Shown piece by piece: positions 5,224 to 12,260 of a DNA stretch of 19,958 bases. Both the position numbers and the translations under genes were made by a program. The notes under the pieces are model-generated. The model did not search any database. It saw only the letters and a list, made by a program, of their open reading frames with translations, and had not been told where the DNA came from. Each line of letters starts with the position of its first letter. The stretch's first letter is position 1. Source of the stretch: DATJZH01 sp035499215 (lineage in GTDB: Bacteria > Actinomycetota > Actinomycetes > Streptosporangiales > Streptosporangiaceae); the NCBI GenBank assembly GCA_035499215.1, contig DATJZH010000296.1, positions 1-19,958 of the forward strand, read 5' to 3'.

Positions 5224-7665
5224 ATGCTCGCAAGACAGCTGGCACAGATGGCGCGGCAGGGATGCGCGGCGGCGGCAGGCGCGATTCTCGCGGCGGGTGC
5301 GCTGATTCCGGCGGGTGCGGTGCTGCCGGCGGGCGCGCTCCCGGCGGGCGCAGTGCTCGGGGCAGGGGCAGTGCTCGGGGCGGGTGCCGCGCTTGGGGCG
5401 GGTGCCGCGCTTGCCGTCGAGCCGACGCCCGCGCGGGCCGCAGTCGCGCCGCCGCGGGCCAGCACCACAGCGACTGCGGCCCGCGAGCTGAAGCTGGTCT
5501 CCTACCGGGGCTACACGTTCAGGATCCCGCGCTCATGGCCGATCATCAACCTGGCCGCAAGTCCGCACCACTGCGTGCGGTTCGACGAGCATGCGGTGTA
5601 CCTGGGCGCCCCCGGCGCCGATCAGTCCTGCCCGAGCTGGCTGGTCGGCACGACTGAGGCCGTGCTGATTCAGCCCGGCGCGGCCGGGGCTGCCCGCACC
5701 TCCGTCGAGGACCCGACGTCGAGAGAGATCTCCGTAACCGCGCACCGGATCAGCGTCACCGCGACATTTGACGCTGATCCGACAGTGGTGGACAGGATCC
5801 TGGCGAGCGCCTCGCTGCCGGCGCCGCTGATCAGGACGCCGAATCCGGCGAGCGTCGCCGCGGGCGGCACGCCGGGCGGAGCCGCCGCCGGGCCGGCGGC
5901 GGATGCGTGGGCCACCGGGGTCGCCACCGTCGACGATCAGGGGCACGGGTCACCGAGCGGGCCGCGGCCAGTGACCGCGCCGGTGCTTCCCGCCCAGGTG
6001 GCCGATTACCATGGCCAGGGCTTTGACTCGTGCGCCGCGCCGAGCCGGGCATACATGCGCGCCTGGTGGCGGTCATCGCCATACGGGGCAGTCGGCGTCT
6101 ACATCGGCGGCGCGGACCGGGCCTGTGCCCAGCCGAATCTGACGGCCGGCTGGATCCGCCAGCAGGCCGCGGTCGGCTGGCATTTCATGCCGCTGTATGT
6201 GGGACCGCAGGCGGAGTTCGGCGAGCTGAACTCGCCAGCGCACCAGGGCGGCAGCGCTGCCGCCGATGCGGTGGCCCAGGCTGAGCGGCTGGGCTTCGGG
6301 CCTGCCACGCCGATCTACTACGACATGGAGGCTTACCCGCCCGGCCAGTCCGCCGCGGCGCTGCGGTTCCTGTCGGCGTGGACGAGCAGCGTGCACAGCC
6401 TGGGCTTTCTCTCTGGCGTCTACAGCAGCTCAAGCTCCGGGATATCCGATCTGGCTCACCATTACGCCGACCATGGCTTTGCGATGCCCGATGCCGTCTA
6501 CGACGCGCTGTGGAATGGCACGGCGAACACGGCGGACCCGGTGTACCAGCCCGGCGACTGGGCGGATCACCAGCGGCTGCATCAATACAGCGGCAACCTG
6601 GTCCAGACATATGGCGGCGACAGCATCGACCTCGATCAGGATTACCTGAACGTGGAGCTGCCAGATCCCGGCGGTACCTTCCAGGCTTCGGCGGCGGTGA
6701 CGCGGCCGGACACCGCAGTGGATGTGTTCTACCGCGGCGCGGACAACAGCCTCTGGCGCGACATGTACTCACCCCGGAGGGGATGGTCGGCGCGGGTCGA
6801 CATGGGCGGGACAGTCACCTCGGCGCCGACGGCGGTCATCCCCGGAGCCGGCGGTCTTGACGTCTTCTACCGGGGCGCGGGCGGCTACTTGTGGCAGGTT
6901 GGCTTCCGGCCGGGCGCGGGCTGGAGCAGCCCGCGCCGGCTCACGATGATGGGCGTGATCGGCGGCCCGCCGAAAGCGGTGGCGCAGGCCAACGGGGTCA
7001 TCGACGTCTTCTGGAAGGGATCCGCTGACGATCACCTGTGGCACGGCCAGTTCAGCCCGGGGCAGGGTTGGACCGGACCGCAGGGTCTGGGCGGCCGGCT
7101 GGCGTCCGCTCCGTCACCGGCCGAGTCGTCGCCTGGTGCGGTCGCGGTCTTCTGGCGGGCCGCCAACCGCACTCTGTGGCAGGTCACACGGCGACCTGGC
7201 GGCAGCTGGAGCAGGGCGTCCAGCCTGGGCATGGGCCCGCTCGACGGTTCCCCGCTCGCGACGGCACAGCCTGACGGCGAGATCGAGGTGTTCTGGCGGG
7301 GCACCGACGCCCATCACGTCTGGGCCGCCTTCCGGAGTCCGCGCGGGCGCTGGAGCGGTCCCCATAGCCTGGGCGGCCGCGTCTTTGACGCGCCCTGGCC
7401 GACCAGCGCCGGCGGGACTGTGCGGGTTTTCTGGCGGGGCCCGAAGGCCAGCATGCGGGCGGTGCGGCGGCTAGCGCACGGCTGGGGGACGCCGGTCAGG
7501 ATCCCCATCGGATCGGTGGAAGCCGGGCCGTTCGCGGCTGTCGGAACCCCCGGAGGTCCGGTCGCAGTGTTCTGGAAGGGCAGCGCCGGCGCTCTCTGGT
7601 CGTCGATGCTGGGCCGCGACGGCCGATGGACGGCCCCGCACAGCCTGGGCGGCCCGGTGGGATGA
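5224..7665 (+). CDS. Secreted DUF1906 glycoside-hydrolase-like protein with beta-propeller
   Basis: From ATG 5224 (GAGG about 11 nt upstream) the protein is 813 aa. Residues 1-65 form a long signal peptide with a hexapeptide-repeat hydrophobic core, then PTPARA as a likely cleavage region. A domain with YRGYTFRIPRSWP follows (about 85-200), then a Gly/Ala/Pro linker. The DUF1906 (Rv2525c-like, GH25-type TIM barrel) domain spans about 259-478 and contains GFDSC (266-270), VYIGG, PLYVGPQ, YYDMEAY (365-371, with Asp367 and Glu369 as candidate active-site acids), HQYSG and IDLDQDYLN. Seven repeats of VFYRG/VFWRG...LW...GW...LGG form a PLL/tachylectin-like propeller (about 495-813), probably binding glycans. 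It is likely a cell-wall-acting or wall-bound protein; catalytic activity of DUF1906 proteins is unproven. ATG 5185 and GTG 5098 are alternative starts. It ends at a hairpin shared with sqdB. Confidence 0.85.
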   Translation: MLARQLAQMARQGCAAAAGAILAAGALIPAGAVLPAGALPAGAVLGAGAVLGAGAALGAGAALAVEPTPARAAVAPPRASTTATAARELKLVSYRGYTFRIPRSWPIINLAASPHHCVRFDEHAVYLGAPGADQSCPSWLVGTTEAVLIQPGAAGAARTSVEDPTSREISVTAHRISVTATFDADPTVVDRILASASLPAPLIRTPNPASVAAGGTPGGAAAGPAADAWATGVATVDDQGHGSPSGPRPVTAPVLPAQVADYHGQGFDSCAAPSRAYMRAWWRSSPYGAVGVYIGGADRACAQPNLTAGWIRQQAAVGWHFMPLYVGPQAEFGELNSPAHQGGSAAADAVAQAERLGFGPATPIYYDMEAYPPGQSAAALRFLSAWTSSVHSLGFLSGVYSSSSSGISDLAHHYADHGFAMPDAVYDALWNGTANTADPVYQPGDWADHQRLHQYSGNLVQTYGGDSIDLDQDYLNVELPDPGGTFQASAAVTRPDTAVDVFYRGADNSLWRDMYSPRRGWSARVDMGGTVTSAPTAVIPGAGGLDVFYRGAGGYLWQVGFRPGAGWSSPRRLTMMGVIGGPPKAVAQANGVIDVFWKGSADDHLWHGQFSPGQGWTGPQGLGGRLASAPSPAESSPGAVAVFWRAANRTLWQVTRRPGGSWSRASSLGMGPLDGSPLATAQPDGEIEVFWRGTDAHHVWAAFRSPRGRWSGPHSLGGRVFDAPWPTSAGGTVRVFWRGPKASMRAVRRLAHGWGTPVRIPIGSVEAGPFAAVGTPGGPVAVFWKGSAGALWSSMLGRDGRWTAPHSLGGPVG
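5293..5415 (+). repeat. Minisatellite in the signal-peptide coding sequence, 18-bp unit
   Basis: Seven tandem in-frame units run through 5293-5415 with lengths 18, 18, 15, 18, 18, 18 and 18 nt. They encode AGALIP, AGAVLP, AGALP, AGAVLG, AGAVLG, AGAALG and AGAALA. The last four units (5344-5415) fall into two near-identical pairs, suggesting recent duplication. Because units are multiples of three, gain or loss changes only the length of the hydrophobic core and keeps the frame. Confidence 0.9.
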
Positions 7666-7681
7666 CAGAGCGGGGATGCCG

Positions 7682-7717
7682 GCGGCCCTGGACCCGGCCG
7701 GGCCGATCCAGGGCCGC
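7682..7717. terminator. Bidirectional terminator between convergent genes
   Basis: An 11-bp perfect stem, GCGGCCCTGGA (7682-7692) with TCCAGGGCCGC (7707-7717), encloses a 14-nt GC-rich loop. It lies 16 nt after the propeller-protein stop and 9 nt past the sqdB stop on the other strand, so it can serve both transcripts. Confidence 0.75.
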
Positions 7718-7726
7718 GTGCCAGGG

Positions 7727-8890
7727 CTAGTTGCTGATCTTGCTGGCTGTCCTGCGCCACTGGATCGTCGGCAGCATCGCCTCGGCACGTACCCGGTGGG
7801 CGTACCGCTTGGTGATCTCGAACAGCGACTCGATCAGGGTGTCGGACAGCAGGTGGGGCTCCAGGCCCAGTTCGACCAGGCCGGAGTGCACCACGTTGTA
7901 GTGGTGGTTCTCCAGCTCGACGCGCGGGTTGTCGAGGTGCTCGATCTGTACCGAGTCCGGGCTGACCTTGGCGATCGTCTCGGCCATCTGCGTGACCGAC
8001 AGTGATTGCGTCATCTGGTTGAAGACCCGGAACTCGCCGCGCTGAGCCGGGTTCTCGCACGCCAGCTGCAGGCACCGGACAGTGTCCCTGATCTCGATGA
8101 TGCCGCGGGTCTGGGTGCCATTCCCGTACACCGTCAGCGGCTGGCCTAGTACCGACTGGATGACGAACCGGTTCAGCACCGTGCCGAACACGGCATCGTA
8201 GTCGTATCTGGTGGCGAGCCGGTCGTCCTTGGCCGTCTCCGCGGTCTGCTGGCCGTACACCACGCCCTGGTTGAGATCAGTGGCGCGCAGGCCCCAGATG
8301 CGGCAGGCGAACTCGATGTTATGGCTGTCGTGCACTTTGGACAGGTGGTAGAAGGAGCCGGGCCGCTTGGGGAACAGCACGCGATCCGTCCGGCCCTTGT
8401 GCTCGATCTCGATCCAGCCCTCTTCGATATCGATGTTGGGCGTCCCGTACTCGCCCATGGTGCCGAGTTTGACCAGGTGTATGCCCGGGTTGATCTCGGC
8501 GATCGCGTACAGGACGTTAAGGTTGCCGACCACGTTGTTGGTCTGGGTGTAGACGGCGTGCTTGCGGTCGACCATCGAGTAAGGCGCGGCGCGCTGCTCG
8601 GCGAAGTGCACGATCGCCTCCGGCTCGAAGTCCCGCACCATCTGGTAGGTGAACTCCGCGTCGCACAGGTCGCCGATGTAGCTGCCGATGGTCTTGCCGG
8701 TCAGCTCGTGCCAGGCGCTGACGCGTGTCTGCAGCGACTCGATCGGCACGAGGCTGCCCACACCCATCTCGTAGTCGTATCCGCGCCGCGCAAAGTTGTC
8801 GGCGACGGCGACGTCGTGCCCGACTTCCGATAGATGGAGCGCCGTTGGCCAACCGAGGTAGCCGTCTCCGCCCAACACCAAGATCTTCAT
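7727..8890 (-). CDS. sqdB: UDP-sulfoquinovose synthase
   Basis: This 387-aa SDR-fold enzyme makes UDP-sulfoquinovose from UDP-glucose and sulfite using bound NAD+. It closely follows plant SQD1/bacterial SqdB along its length: GGDGYLGW (7-14, NAD-binding Gly-rich loop), DNFARRGYDYEMG, HFAEQRAAPYSMVDR, NNVVGNLNVLYAI, LGTMGEYGTPNIDIEEG, FYHLSKVHDSHN, RATDLNQGVVYG, YGNGTQTRG and GEFRVFNQ. Thr144, Tyr181 and Lys185 correspond to the catalytic Thr145/Tyr182/Lys186 of Arabidopsis SQD1. The start is ATG 8890, with GGAAGGCGGAG upstream. The product normally feeds sulfolipid SQDG, or a sulfonated N-glycan in Sulfolobus (Agl3). No SqdX/SqdD-like transferase is adjacent; the neighbours are GtrA and a GT2. 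Confidence 0.95.
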   Translation of the reverse strand: MKILVLGGDGYLGWPTALHLSEVGHDVAVADNFARRGYDYEMGVGSLVPIESLQTRVSAWHELTGKTIGSYIGDLCDAEFTYQMVRDFEPEAIVHFAEQRAAPYSMVDRKHAVYTQTNNVVGNLNVLYAIAEINPGIHLVKLGTMGEYGTPNIDIEEGWIEIEHKGRTDRVLFPKRPGSFYHLSKVHDSHNIEFACRIWGLRATDLNQGVVYGQQTAETAKDDRLATRYDYDAVFGTVLNRFVIQSVLGQPLTVYGNGTQTRGIIEIRDTVRCLQLACENPAQRGEFRVFNQMTQSLSVTQMAETIAKVSPDSVQIEHLDNPRVELENHHYNVVHSGLVELGLEPHLLSDTLIESLFEITKRYAHRVRAEAMLPTIQWRRTASKISN

Positions 8891-8927
8891 GATCTTGCTC
8901 CGCCTTCCCGTCTGTGGCTGTCGTTGA

Positions 8928-8933
8928 TTTATA
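8928..8933 (-). promoter_or_regulatory. Possible -10 element of sqdB
   Basis: On the minus strand TATAAA lies 37 nt upstream of the sqdB ATG, in an AT-richer patch of the 235-nt divergent region between sqdB and gtrA. I see no good -35 at the right distance. Confidence 0.3.
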
Positions 8934-9125
8934 CATGACCTGGATGATCACGGCACGGACATTGCCAGAGTCGTCTGGCGGCGGCGCCGCCACCCCCGGC
9001 GCGCCCGCCATGATCACCGGTCAAGCCGCCGACCTGGACGTCTGTCGTGTCCTGAGCCCGGCGTGGGCTCCCGTACTGTATACCTGTCTTATTGCCCCGC
9101 AGGCCTTCGTCACCCAGGGACGGCC

Positions 9126-9782
9126 ATGACGCTGGTAGCACCGAAGATCGTCAGAGCCGCATGGCGGCTGGTTCCCGCGCCGCTGCGCGACTGGCTGCGC
9201 GGCAGCACCGGCAGGCAGTTCGTGCGGTTCGTCCCGGTCTCCGTAGCCGCTCTGGCGGCGAGCGAGATCACGCTGGCGGTCCTGGTCGGTGTCGCGCATG
9301 TCACCGCCGGTTTGTCGGGGGTCATCGCCTCGATAGTCGGCGCGGCAGTCAGCTACGTGCTGAGCCGCTGGGCGTGGCACCGCACGGGCAAGCCGCATGT
9401 GCTGAAGGAGACGCTGCCGTTCTGGGCCGTGTCCGCCGGCGCCTGGCTCGTGCTGGGCCTGGCCAGTCACTACGCGAGCGTCTGGGCCAAATCCATGGGC
9501 ATGAGCCACACGCAGCAGACGCTCTTCGTGGCGGCGGCCTACTTCATGGCGAACTGCGTCACGTTCGTCACCAGGTTTGCGATCTTCCACTACTTGCTCT
9601 TCGCCGACCGCGGGTCCGTGCGGCGGCTCGCCGAGCCCGTCGATGCCGCCGATTCGGTGGCGTTCGCGCTGGCAGCGGAAGCAGCCGGATCGGCCGCGGC
9701 CAGCGGCTCGGCTCCCGTCGGTGCAATGGTGGATGACCCGGCCGCCGCTGACCCGGCTGCGGAGCCGCCAGTGCGACGCTGA
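9126..9782 (+). CDS. GtrA-family polyprenyl-phosphate-sugar translocase-like protein
   Basis: This 218-aa protein has four hydrophobic segments, about 33-57, 62-81, 98-118 and 133-159, in the GtrA pattern. It opens with QFVRFVPVSV, has SYVLSRWAWH at the end of TM2, and FVTRFAIFHYLLF in TM4. GtrA proteins are thought to move polyprenyl-phosphate-linked sugars across the cytoplasmic membrane. The start is ATG 9126, shortly after AGGGAC; the frame upstream to 9063 is rejected as lacking a site. A 59-residue Ala/Pro/Asp-rich C-terminal tail (from about 160) is unusual for the family. Its coding sequence overlaps the GT2 gene on the opposite strand by 193 nt (9590-9782). The downstream GT2 is a plausible partner, as in GtrA/GtrB systems. 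Confidence 0.85.
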   Translation: MTLVAPKIVRAAWRLVPAPLRDWLRGSTGRQFVRFVPVSVAALAASEITLAVLVGVAHVTAGLSGVIASIVGAAVSYVLSRWAWHRTGKPHVLKETLPFWAVSAGAWLVLGLASHYASVWAKSMGMSHTQQTLFVAAAYFMANCVTFVTRFAIFHYLLFADRGSVRRLAEPVDAADSVAFALAAEAAGSAAASGSAPVGAMVDDPAAADPAAEPPVRR

Positions 9783-10555
9783 CGCTCGCGCCACCAAGTC
9801 CCGCCGATGACCCCGGCGAAGCGCAGTCCGTAGAAGACGTTGTTGCCCTTCTTGCTCTTGCCGACCTGGCGCTTGTGGATAGTGGCCGGTCGCTCCGCGA
9901 CGCGGTAGCCGTGCGCAATCACGCCGATCAGCAGCTCGGCGGCCTGGTACTGGGGCTGCTCAAGCAGGACAGCCCCGGTGACCTCGGCCCGCATCGCCCG
10001 GAGCCCGAACGTGCTGTCGCTGATCTGCTGCCCGGTCAGGATGCTGATCGTCAGCGCGAAGACCCGGACGCCCAGCCGGCGCACCGGGTCCTTCGTCTCC
10101 TCGCTGCCAAGTCGCCGGGAGCCCGTGACGAAGTCGGCCTGGCCGGCCAGGATCGGCTCGAGCAGTTGCTCGATCTCGGCCGGGTTGTACTGGCCGTCGG
10201 CGTCCGTCGTGACGATGTATTCCGCGCCGCCCTCGCGGGCAAGTCGGTAGCCCAGCCGCAGCGCGGCACCCTGGCCCCGGTTCACCGGCACGTCGCAGAC
10301 AAGCGCGCCCGCGGCGTCGGCCTCCTTGACGGTGCCGTCCATGCCCCCGTCGGATACCACGATCTTGGCGACGGCCAGGCCTGACACGATGTCCGGCAGC
10401 GCCTCGATGACCGGGCCGATCGCTCCCTCCTCGTTGTAGGCGGCGATCACGATGGCCACCGGCGGCAGCGAAGTCGCCCTGGCCCCGTAATGCTGGATGA
10501 AAGCGCGGCGGGCCGCGCTGTCGATGGCCTCGTCATCGACGTGGGGGACGGTCAC
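9590..10555 (-). CDS. GT2 family glycosyltransferase (polyprenyl-phosphate sugar synthase-like)
   Basis: This 321-aa protein (from GTG 10555) has a GT-A fold. It shows VAIVIAAYNEEGAIG (about 33-47), VVSDGGMDGT (66-75), a DAD metal/nucleotide motif at 118-120 in TTDADGQY, GSRRLGSEETKDP, DSTFGLRAMR and GKSKKGNNVFYGLRF. This is the pattern of DPM1-like enzymes that load a sugar onto polyprenyl phosphate. No membrane segment follows the catalytic domain, so membrane steps probably depend on another protein, such as GtrA. The start GTG has GGAGG (10567-10563) 7 nt upstream and overlaps the stop of the epimerase remnant (GTGA, 10555-10552); an in-frame ATG at 10582 lies upstream of the Shine-Dalgarno. 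The last 65 or so residues are Ala/Ser/Thr-rich and are read from DNA that also encodes the GtrA tail. Confidence 0.9.
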   Translation of the reverse strand: MTVPHVDDEAIDSAARRAFIQHYGARATSLPPVAIVIAAYNEEGAIGPVIEALPDIVSGLAVAKIVVSDGGMDGTVKEADAAGALVCDVPVNRGQGAALRLGYRLAREGGAEYIVTTDADGQYNPAEIEQLLEPILAGQADFVTGSRRLGSEETKDPVRRLGVRVFALTISILTGQQISDSTFGLRAMRAEVTGAVLLEQPQYQAAELLIGVIAHGYRVAERPATIHKRQVGKSKKGNNVFYGLRFAGVIGGTWWRERQRRTGGSAAGSAAAGSSTIAPTGAEPLAAADPAASAASANATESAASTGSASRRTDPRSAKSK

Positions 10556-10782
10556 TGTACTGCCTCCGAGGAATCTGGCCATACGCCGGTGCGGCCGGAC
10601 TTGAGGTCGTCCAGCGGTTTGCAGCCAAGCGCGCGGGCTGCCGGGATGTCGACGATGACGTCCGACATCTTGCCCGGCCTCGGCGGGACGTTCTCGGGGC
10701 CGGTTACCGCGCGCACCAGGCGCCGCCCGACGAAGCCGGTCCCGCCGGTCACGCGTACCAGGGAAACACCCTCATTCCCCAT
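10552..10782 (-). pseudogene. Internally deleted NAD-dependent epimerase/dehydratase remnant
   Basis: The 76-codon frame from ATG 10782 joins a classical SDR start, RVTGGTGFVGRRLVRAV (residues 10-26), directly to a typical epimerase C-terminus, NVPPRPGKMSDVIVDIPAAR then ALGCKPLDDLKSGRTGVW (31-68). An intact enzyme of this class is about 300 residues, so the whole catalytic centre (Ser/Thr, YxxxK) and most of the Rossmann domain are missing, apparently by an in-frame deletion near codon 27-30. GGAG lies 5 nt upstream of the ATG. The stop overlaps the GT2 start by 4 nt, so translation of this remnant may be kept because it couples translation to the GT2. It could alternatively be a real small protein, but it cannot be an active epimerase. 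Confidence 0.75.
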
Positions 10783-10808
10783 GGATGCTCCATTCGTGCG
10801 GTTAGCTA

Positions 10809-10836
10809 CCTTTATCTGCATTTTGTACATCGTCAA
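10809..10836 (-). promoter_or_regulatory. Promoter of the remnant-GT2 operon
   Basis: On the minus strand TTGACG (10836-10831), a 16-nt spacer and TAAAGG (10814-10809) form a good -35 with a moderate -10. They lie 27 nt upstream of the ATG at 10782. This is the AT-rich part of the intergenic region. Confidence 0.45.
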
Positions 10837-11208
10837 AGCGAGCCCTGCCGGGCGGCCAGCCGCATGACCACAGCTGGAAATGGCGATGTGGTCGCGTGGA
10901 CGGCGAGACGCGGTGGGCCGCTGTCGCGTGAGGTGACCGCTCGATACAGTCCCGACCGGCACTCCGGCCCGCTATCCCGTGGAACCCTGCCCGCCGGGTA
11001 GCAGGCCGGGACGTGCGTGGTCAGTGTATCGGCGCACCAGGACTCGGTGGCCCTAATAGGCGGCGTGGCGTCGCAGCGGCTCGATGCGCCGGCCTGGATG
11101 CGGGCTGGTGTGGCATGCTGAGACCCCGGCGGCGCTGGGACGCTCTTTCGAGAATGCGGCCCGTAGCGGCCGTCGCGGGAACTCACCGTCAGTCCGGAGG
11201 GTGATTGC
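10837..11208. other. Intergenic region between the GT2 operon and cobH
   Basis: About 370 nt between divergent genes. I found no convincing ORF, tRNA or long inverted repeat. I looked specifically for a cobalamin riboswitch (B12 box GCCACTG and surrounding core) before cobH and did not see one. Confidence 0.5.
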
Positions 11209-11883
11209 ATGGTGACATGGCCGAGCGAGGAGCCCGCCGACAACCAGGCGAACGAGGAAGCAGAGTCATACCGGATCCTCCGGTCTCGTATCGACTTGTC
11301 GCGGCTGCCGAAGTTCAGCCGCGATGTCACTGAGCGGGTTATCCACGCTAGCGCGGACTTTGACTACGCCACTGACCTGGTCTGCGATGAGCAGTCGATG
11401 GCGGCGGGCGTGGCTGCGCTGGCGGCGGGAGCGCCGGTGATCGCCGACGTGGCGATGGTCGCGGCCGGGATCTCTGGCCGCCCGGTGATCTGCAAGATTA
11501 ACGAGCCGCTCACCCATCGGCTGGCCAGGACAGCGGGGATCGCCCGAGCGGCGGCCGCGGTGCGCCTGGCTTTCGGCGAGGCGGGTGCGGGCGCGATCTG
11601 GGTGATCGGCGGGGAGGCGACCGCCCTGCACGAACTGCTGACCAGGGGCGTGGAGCCAGCGTTCGTCATCGGGTTGCCCGTCGGTTTCGTCGGTGCCGCT
11701 GAGGCCAAGGACGCCTTGCGCGCCAGCGAGCTGCGGTCGCTGACCAACGTCTCCGAGAAAGGCGGCGCGGTAGTGGCGGCCGCCGCGTTCGACGCGCTGC
11801 TGCGCTCTGCCGTGGCCATCAGGGCGTCGCAGCCCGGCGGTAGCGGGGAAGCCGCGATGACCGGGGACGGCACCGGCTGGTGA
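11209..11883 (+). CDS. cobH: Precorrin-8X methylmutase (precorrin isomerase)
   Basis: This 224-aa enzyme moves a methyl group from C-11 to C-12 of precorrin-8X (or its cobalt form) to give hydrogenobyrinate/cobyrinate in the corrin pathway. Visible family blocks are SRDVTERVIHASADFDYATDLV with His46, the expected catalytic histidine; then DVAMVAAGISGRP; VRLAFGEAGAGAIWVIGGEATALHEL; and FVIGLPVGFVGAAEAKDAL. The length is normal for CobH/CbiC. ATG 11209 follows GGAGGGTGAT at good spacing. The gene is alone: no other corrin gene occurs in the window, although corrin genes are usually clustered. The rest of the pathway must be elsewhere, or this copy is a stray. Confidence 0.9.
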   Translation: MVTWPSEEPADNQANEEAESYRILRSRIDLSRLPKFSRDVTERVIHASADFDYATDLVCDEQSMAAGVAALAAGAPVIADVAMVAAGISGRPVICKINEPLTHRLARTAGIARAAAAVRLAFGEAGAGAIWVIGGEATALHELLTRGVEPAFVIGLPVGFVGAAEAKDALRASELRSLTNVSEKGGAVVAAAAFDALLRSAVAIRASQPGGSGEAAMTGDGTGW

Positions 11884-12236
11884 TGGCTGAGACTGCATGT
11901 CATTTTGGCATCGCTGATCATGATGGCAGCGGTGCCGCGAGGTCACCTGAGAGGATGCTGTAGACCTGCTGGATGATCACGGCAGACCGCGCCGCCCGAG
12001 ACCACGTCATACGGTCGGCGCCGGGTCAGCCTGACTCAGGCCGCAGGCCCGGCCATCCCGCCTGAGTCATTGCCGCGATGGCGCGCGGTGATCCTTCCGG
12101 CGGGCGCGCACGCGCGGTAACTCCCGTTTCGGGGTTGCAGCCGGTAATCTTCCCTGGCGGCGCACAATTATCCCAAGACCAGATACGGTCGCCCAGGAGG
12201 TACGACAGGCGGGCATCCCCGGCGCGGCCGGGAAGG
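11884..12236. other. Intergenic region before the GTPase operon
   Basis: About 350 nt without a recognisable gene. It holds a 10-bp inverted repeat (12032-12069) and a 15-nt sequence (11970-11984) that also occurs at 8941-8955. A GGAGG site lies near 12196-12200, well before the GTPase start. No strong promoter is evident; TAATCT (12145-12150) is a possible -10. Confidence 0.4.
12032..12069. terminator. Inverted repeat downstream of cobH, possible terminator or operator
   Basis: TGACTCAGGC (12032-12041) and GCCTGAGTCA (12060-12069) are perfect 10-bp arms around an 18-nt GC-rich loop. It lies about 150 nt after the cobH stop and about 180 nt before the GTPase start. It could end cobH transcription, or bind a dimeric regulator of the operon downstream. 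Confidence 0.4.
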
Positions 12237-12260
12237 ATGACTGAGGGAAGGCATGACTGA
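12237..12260 (+). CDS. 7-aa leader ORF made by duplication of the GTPase start site
   Basis: ATGACTGAGGGAAGG occurs twice in tandem, at 12237-12251 and 12253-12267, with a 16-nt period. The second copy starts the GTPase gene. The first is in another frame, encodes MTEGRHD and stops at TGA 12258-12260, just inside the GTPase gene. GGGAAGG lies immediately upstream of its ATG. Ribosomes using it would terminate on top of the true start and could re-initiate there. Confidence 0.4.
   Translation: MTEGRHD

Noticed and set aside
10783..11208. Cobalamin riboswitch before cobH
   Set aside because: No GCCACTG B12 box or associated core was found on the plus strand.
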